A stretch of DNA of 7,333 nucleotides from Thermodesulfobacteriota bacterium (GCA_024763435.1 JANTFN010000084.1:1-7333); one strand, 5' to 3'. Positions 1 through 7,087 are shown, numbered from the stretch's first letter. The notes: generated by a model not told the origin, from the sequence alone. Numbers and translations: made by a program.

Positions 1-1
1 G

Positions 2-1858
2 AAAAAGGCGAAGGGTGCCGTCATCATTACGGCGGGACTTGGAGAAACAGGAGAAGAGGGGAAAAAGATAGAGGCCCGAATTCTCTCAAGCGCGGGAAAG
101 GGAGGCGTCCGCATTATTGGCCCGAATTGCAGCGGGATGTTCAGCCTGTCCGGGCGCATGAATCTGCTCGGTGTTCCACCCATCGATGCGGGCAATATTT
201 CAATCATCGCCCAGAGTGGAAATATTATTGATTCCCTGACCCATTACGCCAAGATTCGCAAGCTCGGTTTCAGCAGGATTATCAGCGCGGGCAACGCTAT
301 TGGGGTCAAATTTCACGAATACGTGGAGTATCTTGGCAATGATCCGGATACAAAGGTTATCTGCATGTATATGGAAGGCATCAAGAACGGGGACCAGCTT
401 GTCCGTGCCGCGAGGGAGGTTTCCCGTCAAAAACCGATTGTGGCCCTGAAGGTGGGGCGTTCCGGCGCGGGCGCACGGGCCGCCGCTTCTCATACCGGTT
501 CTCTGGCTGGGGATGACCAGGTGGTTCAGGCGGCCTTTGATCAGGCGGGAATCATCCGTGTTTTTAACGTGGATGAGATGTTTGATCTCGCGGAGTGTTT
601 TAGCAAACTCCCCATCCCGAAAGGAAACCGGGTGGTCATCATGTCCGAGGGCGGCGGCGATAACTCCGTAGCCGCCGATAACGCCGAATCGCGGGGGCTT
701 GCGGTTCCGGTTCTCTCCAAAAAAACACAGGAAAAAATCCGGCCCTTCCTTTTAAAGGGAATGCCGGCCCATAATCCCATTGACTACGGTGGCACCGCCG
801 AGGAAAACCCTCTCATGATAACGGAATGCTGCAAGGTCTGTATGGAAAGCAATGAAACAGACGCCATCTACATTACGGGATTTTTCGGCGGGTTCAAGGA
901 CATTATCGCGCCGCACGTCGGGAAACTGGAAGAACAGACCGCCAGAGACCTTGCGGGGTTTGTCAAAACCTATCAAAAGCCCGTCATTGTGCACACCAGT
1001 TTCGCGAATGAACCTTACAATTCCCTGAAAATTCTCAGGGAAAACGGGATTCCCGTCTTTGCCTCATCCGAGCGGACAGCAATGTGCCTGGGAGCCATGG
1101 CGCGGGCCAGTGAAAGAATTTACAGCGCTGCTGCTCCTTCTGAACCCCGCGAGCTTCCTGTCAAGAAAAAAACCGCTTCCTCTATCCCCGAAAACCTGAA
1201 GGGAAAAGGCATTTCCGCGCTCCTTGAGACAGAGGCACGGGAAATTCTTCAGACTACCGGTATTTCCCTACCTGAGGCAATTCTGGTAAAAGATACCGGA
1301 GAGGCTGTAAATGCGGCCGAGTCTATGGGCCTTCCGGTCGCCATGAAAATCGTTTCAAGAAAAATCGTTCATAAATCCGATGTGGGGGGTGTCAGGGTCA
1401 ATCTGGCTTCCCGGGAAGAAGTAAAAACGGCCTTTGAGGAAATTACCCGCAATGCCCTGGAGGTTGCCAAAAAGGATGAAGTCGAAGGTGTCCTGGTATC
1501 GCCCATGGCGGAAACGGGTCAGGAATGTATCGTGGGAATGACCCGGGATCACCAGTTCGGCCCGGTTATCATGTTTGGCCTTGGCGGTATTTTTGTGGAA
1601 GTTTTAAAAGATGTTGCCTTCCGGGTTGCGCCCCTGACGCGGGACGACGCGGAACAGATGGTTCGGCAGATTAAGGGGTTTCCCCTCCTTGAGGGAATCC
1701 GTGGTCAGACTCCAAAAGATATCGGAGCACTCGTGGGAATTCTACTCGGCATATCAGAACTGGCCGTGCAAAATGACGCCATCCGTGAAATTGACCTGAA
1801 CCCCATCATTGTTCATGAGAATGGCGCTTCCATTGTGGACGCGCGTATTATCCTGTAA
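2..1858 (+). CDS. ADP-forming acyl-CoA synthetase, fused alpha-beta type (5' end missing)
   Basis: This enzyme interconverts an acyl-CoA plus ADP and phosphate with a free acid, CoA and ATP in the cytoplasm, either activating acids or making ATP from acyl-CoA. The frame is open from base 2, giving 618 visible residues. Family members run about 700, so roughly 80-90 N-terminal residues of the CoA-binding domain lie left of the window. Visible in order: the end of the CoA-binding Rossmann domain (GPNCSG just before base 137), the succinyl-CoA-ligase-like domains with the motif ASHTGSLAG (His codon 491-493, the expected phosphohistidine), and a C-terminal ATP-grasp domain from about base 1200 with HKSDVGGV (His codon 1370-1372) and MFGLGGIFVEVLKD. 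It ends in TAA, 14 bases before the next gene, so the two are probably co-transcribed. The acyl substrate cannot be read from sequence. No frameshift is seen. Confidence 0.93.
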   Translation, partial: KKAKGAVIITAGLGETGEEGKKIEARILSSAGKGGVRIIGPNCSGMFSLSGRMNLLGVPPIDAGNISIIAQSGNIIDSLTHYAKIRKLGFSRIISAGNAIGVKFHEYVEYLGNDPDTKVICMYMEGIKNGDQLVRAAREVSRQKPIVALKVGRSGAGARAAASHTGSLAGDDQVVQAAFDQAGIIRVFNVDEMFDLAECFSKLPIPKGNRVVIMSEGGGDNSVAADNAESRGLAVPVLSKKTQEKIRPFLLKGMPAHNPIDYGGTAEENPLMITECCKVCMESNETDAIYITGFFGGFKDIIAPHVGKLEEQTARDLAGFVKTYQKPVIVHTSFANEPYNSLKILRENGIPVFASSERTAMCLGAMARASERIYSAAAPSEPRELPVKKKTASSIPENLKGKGISALLETEAREILQTTGISLPEAILVKDTGEAVNAAESMGLPVAMKIVSRKIVHKSDVGGVRVNLASREEVKTAFEEITRNALEVAKKDEVEGVLVSPMAETGQECIVGMTRDHQFGPVIMFGLGGIFVEVLKDVAFRVAPLTRDDAEQMVRQIKGFPLLEGIRGQTPKDIGALVGILLGISELAVQNDAIREIDLNPIIVHENGASIVDARIIL

Positions 1859-1860
1859 CT

Positions 1861-1867
1861 AAGGAGG
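1861..1867 (+). promoter_or_regulatory. Ribosome binding site of the enoyl-CoA hydratase gene
   Basis: AAGGAGG lies five bases before the ATG at 1873 and begins two bases after the upstream TAA stop. It fixes the start and suggests efficient translation within an operon with the acyl-CoA synthetase. Confidence 0.85.
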
Positions 1868-1872
1868 AAACC

Positions 1873-2634
1873 ATGTCCTACGAATGTATTATTTATGAAA
1901 AGAGAGAAGGCGTTGCCATTATTAAACTTAACCGTCCCAAGGTGCTGAACGCCATGAACAAACAACTCTGGCTGGACCTCCAGGATGCCCTGGAAGACAG
2001 TCTCGGGAATGGAGCCATCAAGGCCGTGATTTTTACGGGTGAAGGGCGGGCATTTTCCACCGGCGCGGACCTGAAAGACTCCAAAGGCCGCAGCCTGACC
2101 GCTTATCGGGACTATCTTGTGCATCTCCAGGAAATTTCCCGCGTTATTATCCGTTTTCCCAAGCCAACCATCGCCGCGGTCAACGGGTACGCCCTGGGAT
2201 CCGGGTATGAACTTTCTCTCGCCTGCGATATTCGTATAGCCGCGGAGAGCGCGAAATTCGGGTCTCCCGAGGCACGCGTGTCCTCATCGGTAACCGGTGG
2301 TGCCATGCGGCTGCTCCAGGACCTTGTGGGGCCCGGCAAGGCCAAAGAACTGCTGTTTACGTGTGACTACATCGACGGGAAAGAGGCGGAACGTATCGGT
2401 CTCGTAAACAAGGCCGTCCCCGACGACACCCTTATGGATGAGGCCTTGGAGATGGCAGATAAAATTGCTAAAAATTCCGCCTTTTCCATCAATCTCATCA
2501 AAAAAGGCCTCAATATGGCTACTGAGGTGAGCCTTGAAGCCTTGATGGATTATGAGGTTGAAGCCTGCCTCGCAACGGTTTCCGCTCCGGAACGTCTGGA
2601 TAAATTAGAGGAATTTGCTCAGAGAAAAAAGTAA
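1873..2634 (+). CDS. Enoyl-CoA hydratase/isomerase (crotonase family)
   Basis: A 253-residue cytoplasmic protein of usual crotonase length, predicted to hydrate or isomerise an enoyl-CoA in beta-oxidation-like acid degradation. The N-terminal strand with LNRPKVLNAMN, the FSTGADLKD oxyanion-loop motif (about residues 61-69), KPTIAAVNGYALGSGYELSLACD (in two parts, residues 97-119) and KFGSPE (128-133) are all in place. Glu113 and Glu133 match the two catalytic glutamates (Glu144 and Glu164) of rat mitochondrial enoyl-CoA hydratase with identical spacing, which favours true hydratase activity. Ser110 occupies the place of the second oxyanion-hole glycine (Gly141), tolerable because the backbone NH is the donor. 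The loop after Glu133 reads SSSVTGG instead of the common IPGxGG. The ATG start has a strong ribosome binding site. It follows the acyl-CoA synthetase by 14 bases, so both probably serve one acyl-CoA pathway. Exact substrate unknown. Confidence 0.92.
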   Translation: MSYECIIYEKREGVAIIKLNRPKVLNAMNKQLWLDLQDALEDSLGNGAIKAVIFTGEGRAFSTGADLKDSKGRSLTAYRDYLVHLQEISRVIIRFPKPTIAAVNGYALGSGYELSLACDIRIAAESAKFGSPEARVSSSVTGGAMRLLQDLVGPGKAKELLFTCDYIDGKEAERIGLVNKAVPDDTLMDEALEMADKIAKNSAFSINLIKKGLNMATEVSLEALMDYEVEACLATVSAPERLDKLEEFAQRKK

Positions 2635-2659
2635 CCGCATCTGACCAGGAAAAAACTCA

Positions 2660-2698
2660 AAAAGAGGGAGAAAGGCGATAATCCTTTCTCCCTCTTTT
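2660..2698. terminator. Bidirectional intrinsic terminator between convergent operons
   Basis: A perfect 16-bp inverted repeat (arms 2660-2675 and 2683-2698, seven-base loop CGATAAT). The right arm ends in TTTT, giving a U-run for + strand transcripts. On the minus strand the arm likewise ends in TTTT, followed by TGAGTTTTTT. It sits 25 bases after the hydratase stop and 28 bases after the stop of the convergent DUF1566 gene, so it most likely ends both transcripts. Confidence 0.9.
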
Positions 2699-2726
2699 AA
2701 CGTCCAATATCAGGTAGTTATATCTG

Positions 2727-3203
2727 CTACTTTTTGACCGTCCTGACGGGAAGCGCGCGAAAGTTTCGTTTATGAAGCATCAGGTCCGTGTAACGATATC
2801 CCTTTATAAAATTGAAAACAGAGGCGGTGATAGCGTGGTTATTTTTTGCCCATACCCATCCACAGCTCAAATGAATGGCAGGGTTTAGCTTGACCCAGGT
2901 GCCACAATCAGATTCATAGCCCTTGCTATTCTTATCATACAATGTGGCGAGTTCATCAATGGTGGGCATCCGCCAGTCCTCGTACTTGCTCAGGATGATA
3001 TGTTCACAATATGCCTTTGCATTCCGCCACGTGATATTCCCCTGGTTGTCATCCTTTGCCCACATCAGATTTGTTTTTGTATCTGTCACGGTCCCGTCTT
3101 TGTTGTCTATAAACCTTCCCTGGGCGAAAAGAGCACTCGAGGCATACAGTCCTGCAAGAGCCAGAAAAAGCACCACCCACAAAATTTTTTTATATTTTTT
3201 CAC
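2727..3203 (-). CDS. Small exported protein with a DUF1566 (Lcl C-terminal-like) domain
   Basis: A 158-residue protein with a Sec signal peptide: lysine-rich start (MKKYKK), hydrophobic core at residues 8-25, likely cleavage near ALFAQ (residue 28). The mature part matches the DUF1566 pattern: DNKDGTVTDTKTNLMWAKDD (33-52), then WRNAKAYC, DWRMPTIDELATLYD (77-90), a tryptophan-rich WVWA stretch (116-119) and a closing FRALPVR (148-154). There are three cysteines (66, 100, 114) in the mature part, which may form a disulfide outside the cytoplasm. There is no lipobox cysteine. The molecular function of this domain is not known to me. The start is GTG, chosen because it directly precedes the signal peptide, has a GGGAG site upstream, and no other in-frame start is near. 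It lies 48 bases after the UspA-type gene on the same strand and may be the last gene of the transporter operon. Base composition is lower (about 46% G+C by hand count). Confidence 0.82.
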   Translation of the reverse strand: MKKYKKILWVVLFLALAGLYASSALFAQGRFIDNKDGTVTDTKTNLMWAKDDNQGNITWRNAKAYCEHIILSKYEDWRMPTIDELATLYDKNSKGYESDCGTWVKLNPAIHLSCGWVWAKNNHAITASVFNFIKGYRYTDLMLHKRNFRALPVRTVKK

Positions 3204-3209
3204 AGCCCT

Positions 3210-3214
3210 CTCCC
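3210..3214 (-). promoter_or_regulatory. Ribosome binding site supporting the GTG start of the DUF1566 gene
   Basis: On the minus strand GGGAG lies six bases before the GTG at 3203, with an overlapping GAGGG closer in. No in-frame ATG exists until well inside the mature domain, so this site decides the start. Confidence 0.6.
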
Positions 3215-3226
3215 TTTTTAATTGGG

Positions 3227-3255
3227 GTTAAAGGAGCACCCTTTGATTTTGTCAA
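3227..3255 (-). promoter_or_regulatory. Possible weak promoter for the DUF1566 gene
   Basis: Minus-strand TTGACA (3255-3250) is followed after 17 bases by TTTAAC (3232-3227), a perfect -35 with a 4/6 match to the -10 consensus. It overlaps the UspA stop codon and the stem-loop there. It could let the DUF1566 gene be expressed apart from the transporter, but such matches also arise by chance. Confidence 0.3.
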
Positions 3256-3260
3256 AGGGT
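3238..3260 (-). terminator. Stem-loop at the 3' end of the UspA-type gene (weak terminator or RNA-stabilising hairpin)
   Basis: A perfect 9-bp inverted repeat (3238-3246 and 3252-3260, five-base loop) includes the UspA stop codon. The minus-strand sequence after the stem is GCTCCTTTAA, without a proper U-run, so full termination is doubtful. A partial terminator or a 3'-end-protecting hairpin fits better. Confidence 0.4.
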
Positions 3261-3782
3261 ATCATCCTCCCGGAAGGAAAGCTCAAATTCCTTACTGGGA
3301 ATCGGAACAACCAGCACCGGCTTTCGAATATGCCGGAGGACGCGCTGCGTGACCCCGCCAAGAAAGGTGTATTTGCGAACATCTTTGCTGTGAGCGCCCA
3401 TGATGACCATATCCACATCATCCGCCTCGACCGCTTCGAGAATTTTAACGGAGGGATCCCCTTCCTTGACCACGATGGTAATCATCCCCCGGGCCTTCTG
3501 CCTTTCCTCTTCTGTCAGTTCCTTCTGGCCATAGACTTCGAGGCGTTTTTGAAGCCTTTTGAGGATATTCCGGAGGGTTTCCTCCTTGGCCTTCTTGTAG
3601 CCATCCTCGCCCATCTGCGTCACGATGGGAACCGCCGTAACCGCTTCAAACTCCTTCACCACCGTCAAAATTTTTATCTTCGCGCCGAAGGATTCCAGAA
3701 AACGCATGGCGTATCGGAAGGCATAGGCGGAATTTCTGCTCAGATCTGTTACATACAAAATATTTTTTATTTCCGGTCTCAT
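3252..3782 (-). CDS. Universal stress protein (UspA) family, TRAP-transporter associated
   Basis: A 176-residue cytoplasmic protein with one Usp domain. It starts with the typical strand and loop ILYVTDLSRNSAYAFRYA (residues 8-25, Asp13 at the usual adenine-contact place), has a charged helical insert (about 58-99) and ends with VDMVIMGAHSKDV and VTQRVLRHIRKPVLVVP (144-160). The usual ATP-binding pattern G-x2-G-x9-G-[ST] is only half kept: Gly129 and Gly142 are present, but Ser132 replaces the second glycine and Gly143 the final Ser/Thr, so ATP binding is uncertain. It starts at ATG with a GGAGGG site and lies 15 bases after the TRAP permease stop. In Halomonas elongata the UspA-type protein TeaD, encoded beside the TeaABC TRAP transporter, regulates that transporter, so a similar role is a reasonable inference. 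Confidence 0.88.
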   Translation of the reverse strand: MRPEIKNILYVTDLSRNSAYAFRYAMRFLESFGAKIKILTVVKEFEAVTAVPIVTQMGEDGYKKAKEETLRNILKRLQKRLEVYGQKELTEEERQKARGMITIVVKEGDPSVKILEAVEADDVDMVIMGAHSKDVRKYTFLGGVTQRVLRHIRKPVLVVPIPSKEFELSFREDDTL

Positions 3783-3788
3783 AATTGT

Positions 3789-3794
3789 CCCTCC
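3789..3794 (-). promoter_or_regulatory. Ribosome binding site of the UspA-type gene
   Basis: Minus-strand GGAGGG lies six bases before the ATG at 3782 and directly after the permease stop codon (3800-3798). This arrangement suggests co-transcription and possibly translational coupling. Confidence 0.75.
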
Positions 3795-3797
3795 AGC

Positions 3798-5873
3798 TTA
3801 CGTTGCTTGAACGGCCCGGGCGCGTGTTCTTTGCCCCAGGTAGATGAATCCATAAAGCGCTAACCCCGCCACTCCCACGAGAAAGGGTCCCCATCCCTTG
3901 CCAAGATCCAAAAAGTTGGCCACATATTTGGGCCTCAGCAGGACAAAGGTTACCACGAGAAGGGCCAGGATCTCGTAAATCCGATTCCTCACAAGAAAGA
4001 AGTTCAGGGTGAGGTTGCTAAAGGCAAACATCGCTAATGTGCTGGTGATGAATATCCAGGCCGCGTGCCAGTAGGAATGGACGTTTATCAACAGCAGGTC
4101 CGTGTTATACATGAACATAAAGGGGAGAATCGCTGTCCGGATATCATAGGAAAATCCCTTGACCCCCGTCTTGATGGGGTCTGCTCCTGCTATCGCGGCA
4201 GCGGCGTAGGCTGCCAGCCCCACCGGCGGTGTATCATCCGCGATAATCCCGAAGAAGAACACGAACAGGTGCGCTGCCACAAGCGGGAAAACCACGCCGG
4301 TCTTCGCGCCGAGGGTCACGATAACACTCGCGGTCAGGGAGGCCAGGACAATATAGGTCGCTGTTGTGGGAAGCCCCATGCCAAGGATTAAACTGGCGAT
4401 AGCCGTAAGCACAAGAATCGCGACAAAATTTCCCTGGGCGATAACATCGATGACTTCGGTAATGATGCCGCCCAGGCCCATGGTCACAACACCGACGATA
4501 ATCCCGGCGGCAGCCACGGCCACGCCGATTCCCATCATGCTTTTGCCGCCGGCCACCAGGGCGTTCCAGATAATTTCGAGGGCATCCTTAAAGGCAAGGC
4601 CAAAGGAGATGTTGTTTTTCTTTGCCTGAATCAGGTTTTGGATGACAATCAGCCCCACAAGGACCAGGATGGCATAAAAGGCGGCAAGCTGCGGGGAATG
4701 CCTTAAAACCACCAATTCATAAATCAGGAAGAATAGGGGAATAATATAGTGAAGCCCTTTAAAAAATGTGGACCAGAATGGGGGGATATCTTCCTTCTTC
4801 ATTCCCTTCAGGCCCAGCTTTGTGGCCTCGACATGGGTAATATACATCAGGGCAATGTAGGAAATAATCGCCGGGATAAAGGCCGCCTTCACCACGGCAA
4901 GGTAGGGCATGTTGCAGTATTCCGCGATGATAAAGGCCGCGGCGCCCATGATTGGCGGCATCAACTGGCCGTTGGTGCTGCAGGCCACTTCCACCGAACC
5001 CGCCATGTAGTCCGGATACCCCGATCGCTTCATCAAGGGAATGGTAAAGGTCCCGGTGGTGACCACGTTGGCGATACTGGAGCCTGAAACCAGGCCGGTC
5101 AGCCCGCTTGCCAGAACGGCGGCCTTGGCGGGGCCTCCCCGGAAACGACCGAGAAGGCTGAAGGCGAGATGAACAAAGTATTCGCCGGCCCCCGCCTTTT
5201 CCAGCATCGCGCCAAACAAAACAAAGAGAAAGACAATTGTTGCTGAAACGTCCAGGGGAATCCCGTAGATGCCCTCCGTAGACATGGTAATCTGCCCGAT
5301 AAATCGGTTGACGGACACGCCCTTGAAAGCAATAAGGTCCGGCATATAGGGCCCATAAAAACTATACAGAATAAATACGATGGCGACAATCGGAAGGGCA
5401 ATCCCCAGTGAACGTCGCGCCGCTTCGAGGAGTGTGATAAGAAGGATTACGCCCATGACAATGTCGAGGGTGTTTGGGGACCCCATCCGGCCGGCAATCC
5501 CTGTGTAGTCATAGGCAATATACATTGCCGATGCGGCTGCCAGGATAGCCACTACATAATCTAACAGGGTCAGCCGATCCCTGGCGGAAAGGTACGAAGA
5601 TATTTTTCCTTTTCCGATTTTCTTGAACATGGGATAGCTCAAAAATACCAGAACGATGGCAAAGGCAAGGTGAATAGCCCGAATATAAATGGCATTCAAA
5701 ATCAGCACAGACGGCAGGGCCAATTGGAACAGGGACCATGCCGCGGCAATGACGGGAACCAGCCACTTCGTCGGGCCTGAGAGCGATTTAAGCCCCTCCT
5801 CCGACGCCTTGACAAGCTCCTGGGCCTGTTCCAGACCTTCCGCCGCTTCAAGTTTTGTTTCTTGTTCACTCAC
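3798..5873 (-). CDS. TRAP transporter permease, fused 4TM/12TM (DctQM-type, TAXI class)
   Basis: A 691-residue inner-membrane protein joining the small and large TRAP membrane subunits, importing an organic acid with an ion gradient once the substrate is delivered by the periplasmic binding protein. After a charged, probably cytosolic N-terminal helix (1-35), hydrophobic segments occur at about 38-80, 104-122 and 136-175 (small-subunit part). The large-subunit part follows, with family signatures GLVSGSSIANVVTTGTFTIP (260-279), EVACSTNGQLMPPIMGAAAF (295-314), LGMGLPTTATYI (497-508) and FFGIIADDTPPVGLAAYAAA (540-559). These paired half-motifs are those expected for the inverted-repeat transport core. 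Further hydrophobic segments lie near 604-628, 632-648 and 662-680. Length and motifs are normal, with no frameshift. The start is GTG with a GGAGG site. It follows the TAXI binding protein gene after 189 bases and precedes the UspA gene by 15 bases. The substrate is unknown; characterised TAXI systems are linked to small carboxylates such as glutamate. Confidence 0.95.
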   Translation of the reverse strand: MSEQETKLEAAEGLEQAQELVKASEEGLKSLSGPTKWLVPVIAAAWSLFQLALPSVLILNAIYIRAIHLAFAIVLVFLSYPMFKKIGKGKISSYLSARDRLTLLDYVVAILAAASAMYIAYDYTGIAGRMGSPNTLDIVMGVILLITLLEAARRSLGIALPIVAIVFILYSFYGPYMPDLIAFKGVSVNRFIGQITMSTEGIYGIPLDVSATIVFLFVLFGAMLEKAGAGEYFVHLAFSLLGRFRGGPAKAAVLASGLTGLVSGSSIANVVTTGTFTIPLMKRSGYPDYMAGSVEVACSTNGQLMPPIMGAAAFIIAEYCNMPYLAVVKAAFIPAIISYIALMYITHVEATKLGLKGMKKEDIPPFWSTFFKGLHYIIPLFFLIYELVVLRHSPQLAAFYAILVLVGLIVIQNLIQAKKNNISFGLAFKDALEIIWNALVAGGKSMMGIGVAVAAAGIIVGVVTMGLGGIITEVIDVIAQGNFVAILVLTAIASLILGMGLPTTATYIVLASLTASVIVTLGAKTGVVFPLVAAHLFVFFFGIIADDTPPVGLAAYAAAAIAGADPIKTGVKGFSYDIRTAILPFMFMYNTDLLLINVHSYWHAAWIFITSTLAMFAFSNLTLNFFLVRNRIYEILALLVVTFVLLRPKYVANFLDLGKGWGPFLVGVAGLALYGFIYLGQRTRARAVQAT

Positions 5874-5880
5874 GGCTCTT

Positions 5881-5885
5881 CCTCC
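5881..5885 (-). promoter_or_regulatory. Ribosome binding site supporting the GTG start of the TRAP permease
   Basis: Minus-strand GGAGG (extending to GGAGGAAG) lies seven bases before the GTG at 5873. The first in-frame methionine lies far inside the membrane domain, so the GTG start is the only sensible choice. Confidence 0.8.
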
Positions 5886-5919
5886 GTTTTCAGTATCAAC
5901 AACTCATTTATTAAAGGGA

Positions 5920-5947
5920 CAGGGCAGGAGATAACGCCCCTGCCCTG
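5920..5947 (-). promoter_or_regulatory. Second intercistronic stem-loop upstream of the permease gene
   Basis: A perfect 9-bp GC-rich inverted repeat (CAGGGCAGG at 5920-5928 with CCTGCCCTG at 5939-5947, ten-base loop) sits 46 bases before the permease GTG. It has no U-run on the minus strand (TCCCTTTAAT follows). It may protect processed mRNA ends or modulate readthrough between the binding protein and permease; its role is inferred from position. Confidence 0.55.
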
Positions 5948-5974
5948 CAAAAAACGGTATTCAGACAGTCACGC

Positions 5975-5999
5975 AAAAAACCCGGTTTAACAACCGCGG
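5975..5999 (-). terminator. Candidate intrinsic (partial) terminator after the binding-protein gene
   Basis: Read on the minus strand, CC(G)CGGTT pairs with AACCGGG across a GTTA loop: seven base pairs with one bulged base, followed at once by TTTTTT (5980-5975). This is the shape of a moderate intrinsic terminator, 63 bases after the solute-binding-protein stop. Since the permease and UspA genes appear to depend on the same transcript, a leaky terminator that gives excess binding protein over permease would make sense. The stem is short and bulged, so strength is uncertain. Confidence 0.5.
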
Positions 6000-6062
6000 T
6001 GGCAAGACACGTTGCTTGCTTAAGTGTGGTCTTCTTTTGCGTTGCTGTCGCCTCATCTGTTT

Positions 6063-7082
6063 CTACTTAATCAACGCCTTGTTGATGTATTTAACCAAGC
6101 CCGCTTCCTTGTAATATTTCAGGGCGCCCGGATGGATTGGGGCGGTCAGACCGGTCAGCATGTTCTGCTTGGTCAAAACACTGTAAGCGGGATGAAGTTT
6201 TTTGAAGGCTTCAAGATTGTCAAAGACCTCTTTGGTGATGGCATAGACAACCTTGGCAGGAACTTTCTTAGAGGTGCAGAAGGTTGCCTTGACAGCAAGT
6301 GTCGGGACATCCTTTTTGTTGCTGGCGGTGGGATAGAACTTGACAGGAATAAAGGCCTTGGCAAAATAGGGATGTTTTTTTATCAGCGGATTAAGGATAC
6401 TATCCGGGATAGGTACGAAGTGAACCTTGCGGTTTCCAGCCGTAGCCTCTTTGATGGAGCCATTGGGGTGGCCTACGGTGTAGAAGAAGGCATCGATGCG
6501 CCCGTCCTGAAGCATCTGGGCAGATTCCACGGCCTTCATCCCTTCAGCTTTTATGTCTTTTTGCCAATTGATACCTGCCTGACCAAACAGCTCAATCGCC
6601 TCGCCTCGCTGGCCGGATCCAGGATTTCCAATATTGACGTGTTTGCCCTTCAAATCCATGAAGGTCTTGATACCCGTATCATCCCCTGCCACAATTGTGA
6701 CAGATTCCGGATGGAAACTGCAGATGGAGCGCAGGTCCTTCTGAGGCCCTTTTTTGGCCCAATTCATCTTACCATTCCATGCCTGATTCTGCCGGCTGGA
6801 TTCTACGATTCCGAATTCCAGGTCACCTGCCATGATGGCGTTGACATTAAAAACCGATCCGCCGGTTGATTCAACCGTTACCTTCAAGTTGTACTGTTTC
6901 GATTTTTTGTTAACGATCTTGCTGATTGCGCCGCCCGTGGGATAATACACGCCTGTGACGCCGCCGGTTCCGATGGTCACAAAAGTTACTTTGGCGGACA
7001 CGGCACCCGGCGCCATAACGCCAGCGACCAGAAAACAAATTACAGCAATTCCTGCAATGACAATACTGCGGAAATTTTTCAT
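6063..7082 (-). CDS. TAXI-family TRAP transporter solute-binding protein
   Basis: A 339-residue exported protein that captures the substrate and hands it to the fused TRAP permease encoded next. Residues 1-30 form a Sec signal peptide (Lys at 3, hydrophobic core 7-23, cleavage expected after AVSA at 30). The mature protein opens with the TAXI signature FVTIGTGGVTGVYYPTGGAI (34-53), followed by ESTGGSVFNVNAIMAGDLEF (71-90), GIVESS, the hinge-region NIGNPGSGQRG (150-160) and a C-terminal part with HPAYSVLTKQNM (297-308). Length is that of the family. The ATG start is placed by the signal peptide and by a GGAGGGG site ending seven or fewer bases upstream. Characterised relatives bind glutamate or similar carboxylates, but the ligand here cannot be deduced. 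It is probably the first gene of a binding protein-permease-UspA operon driven from 7200-7300. Confidence 0.95.
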   Translation of the reverse strand: MKNFRSIVIAGIAVICFLVAGVMAPGAVSAKVTFVTIGTGGVTGVYYPTGGAISKIVNKKSKQYNLKVTVESTGGSVFNVNAIMAGDLEFGIVESSRQNQAWNGKMNWAKKGPQKDLRSICSFHPESVTIVAGDDTGIKTFMDLKGKHVNIGNPGSGQRGEAIELFGQAGINWQKDIKAEGMKAVESAQMLQDGRIDAFFYTVGHPNGSIKEATAGNRKVHFVPIPDSILNPLIKKHPYFAKAFIPVKFYPTASNKKDVPTLAVKATFCTSKKVPAKVVYAITKEVFDNLEAFKKLHPAYSVLTKQNMLTGLTAPIHPGALKYYKEAGLVKYINKALIK

Positions 7083-7087
7083 TAATT

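Noticed and set aside
137..139. ATG at 137 as the start of the acyl-CoA synthetase
   Set aside because: The frame is open back to base 2 and encodes conserved family sequence (ending in GPNCSG) directly before this ATG, which has no ribosome binding site. The gene is simply cut by the window edge.
1021..1042. Perfect 8-bp inverted repeat TTCCCTGA / TCAGGGAA with a six-base loop
   Set aside because: It lies within conserved coding sequence of the acyl-CoA synthetase, has no U-run and no gene boundary near it. Probably chance.
3222..3863. A 213-codon + strand open frame
   Set aside because: It is antisense to the UspA-family gene and runs across the operon junction into the permease. No family features and no good ribosome binding site.
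5947..5981. Direct repeat GCAAAAAAC at 5947-5955 and 5973-5981
   Set aside because: Nine bases dominated by an A-run. One copy is explained by the U-tract of the candidate terminator. No further copies in the gap.
3800..6018. Ten-base match ACGTTGCTTG at 3800-3809 and 6009-6018
   Set aside because: Two short copies, one covering the last permease codons, with no flanking similarity or duplication. Chance is sufficient.
6024..6869. A 281-codon + strand open frame
   Set aside because: It lies antisense to the TAXI binding protein, which has a clear signal peptide, family signature and ribosome binding site. The antisense translation resembles nothing I know.
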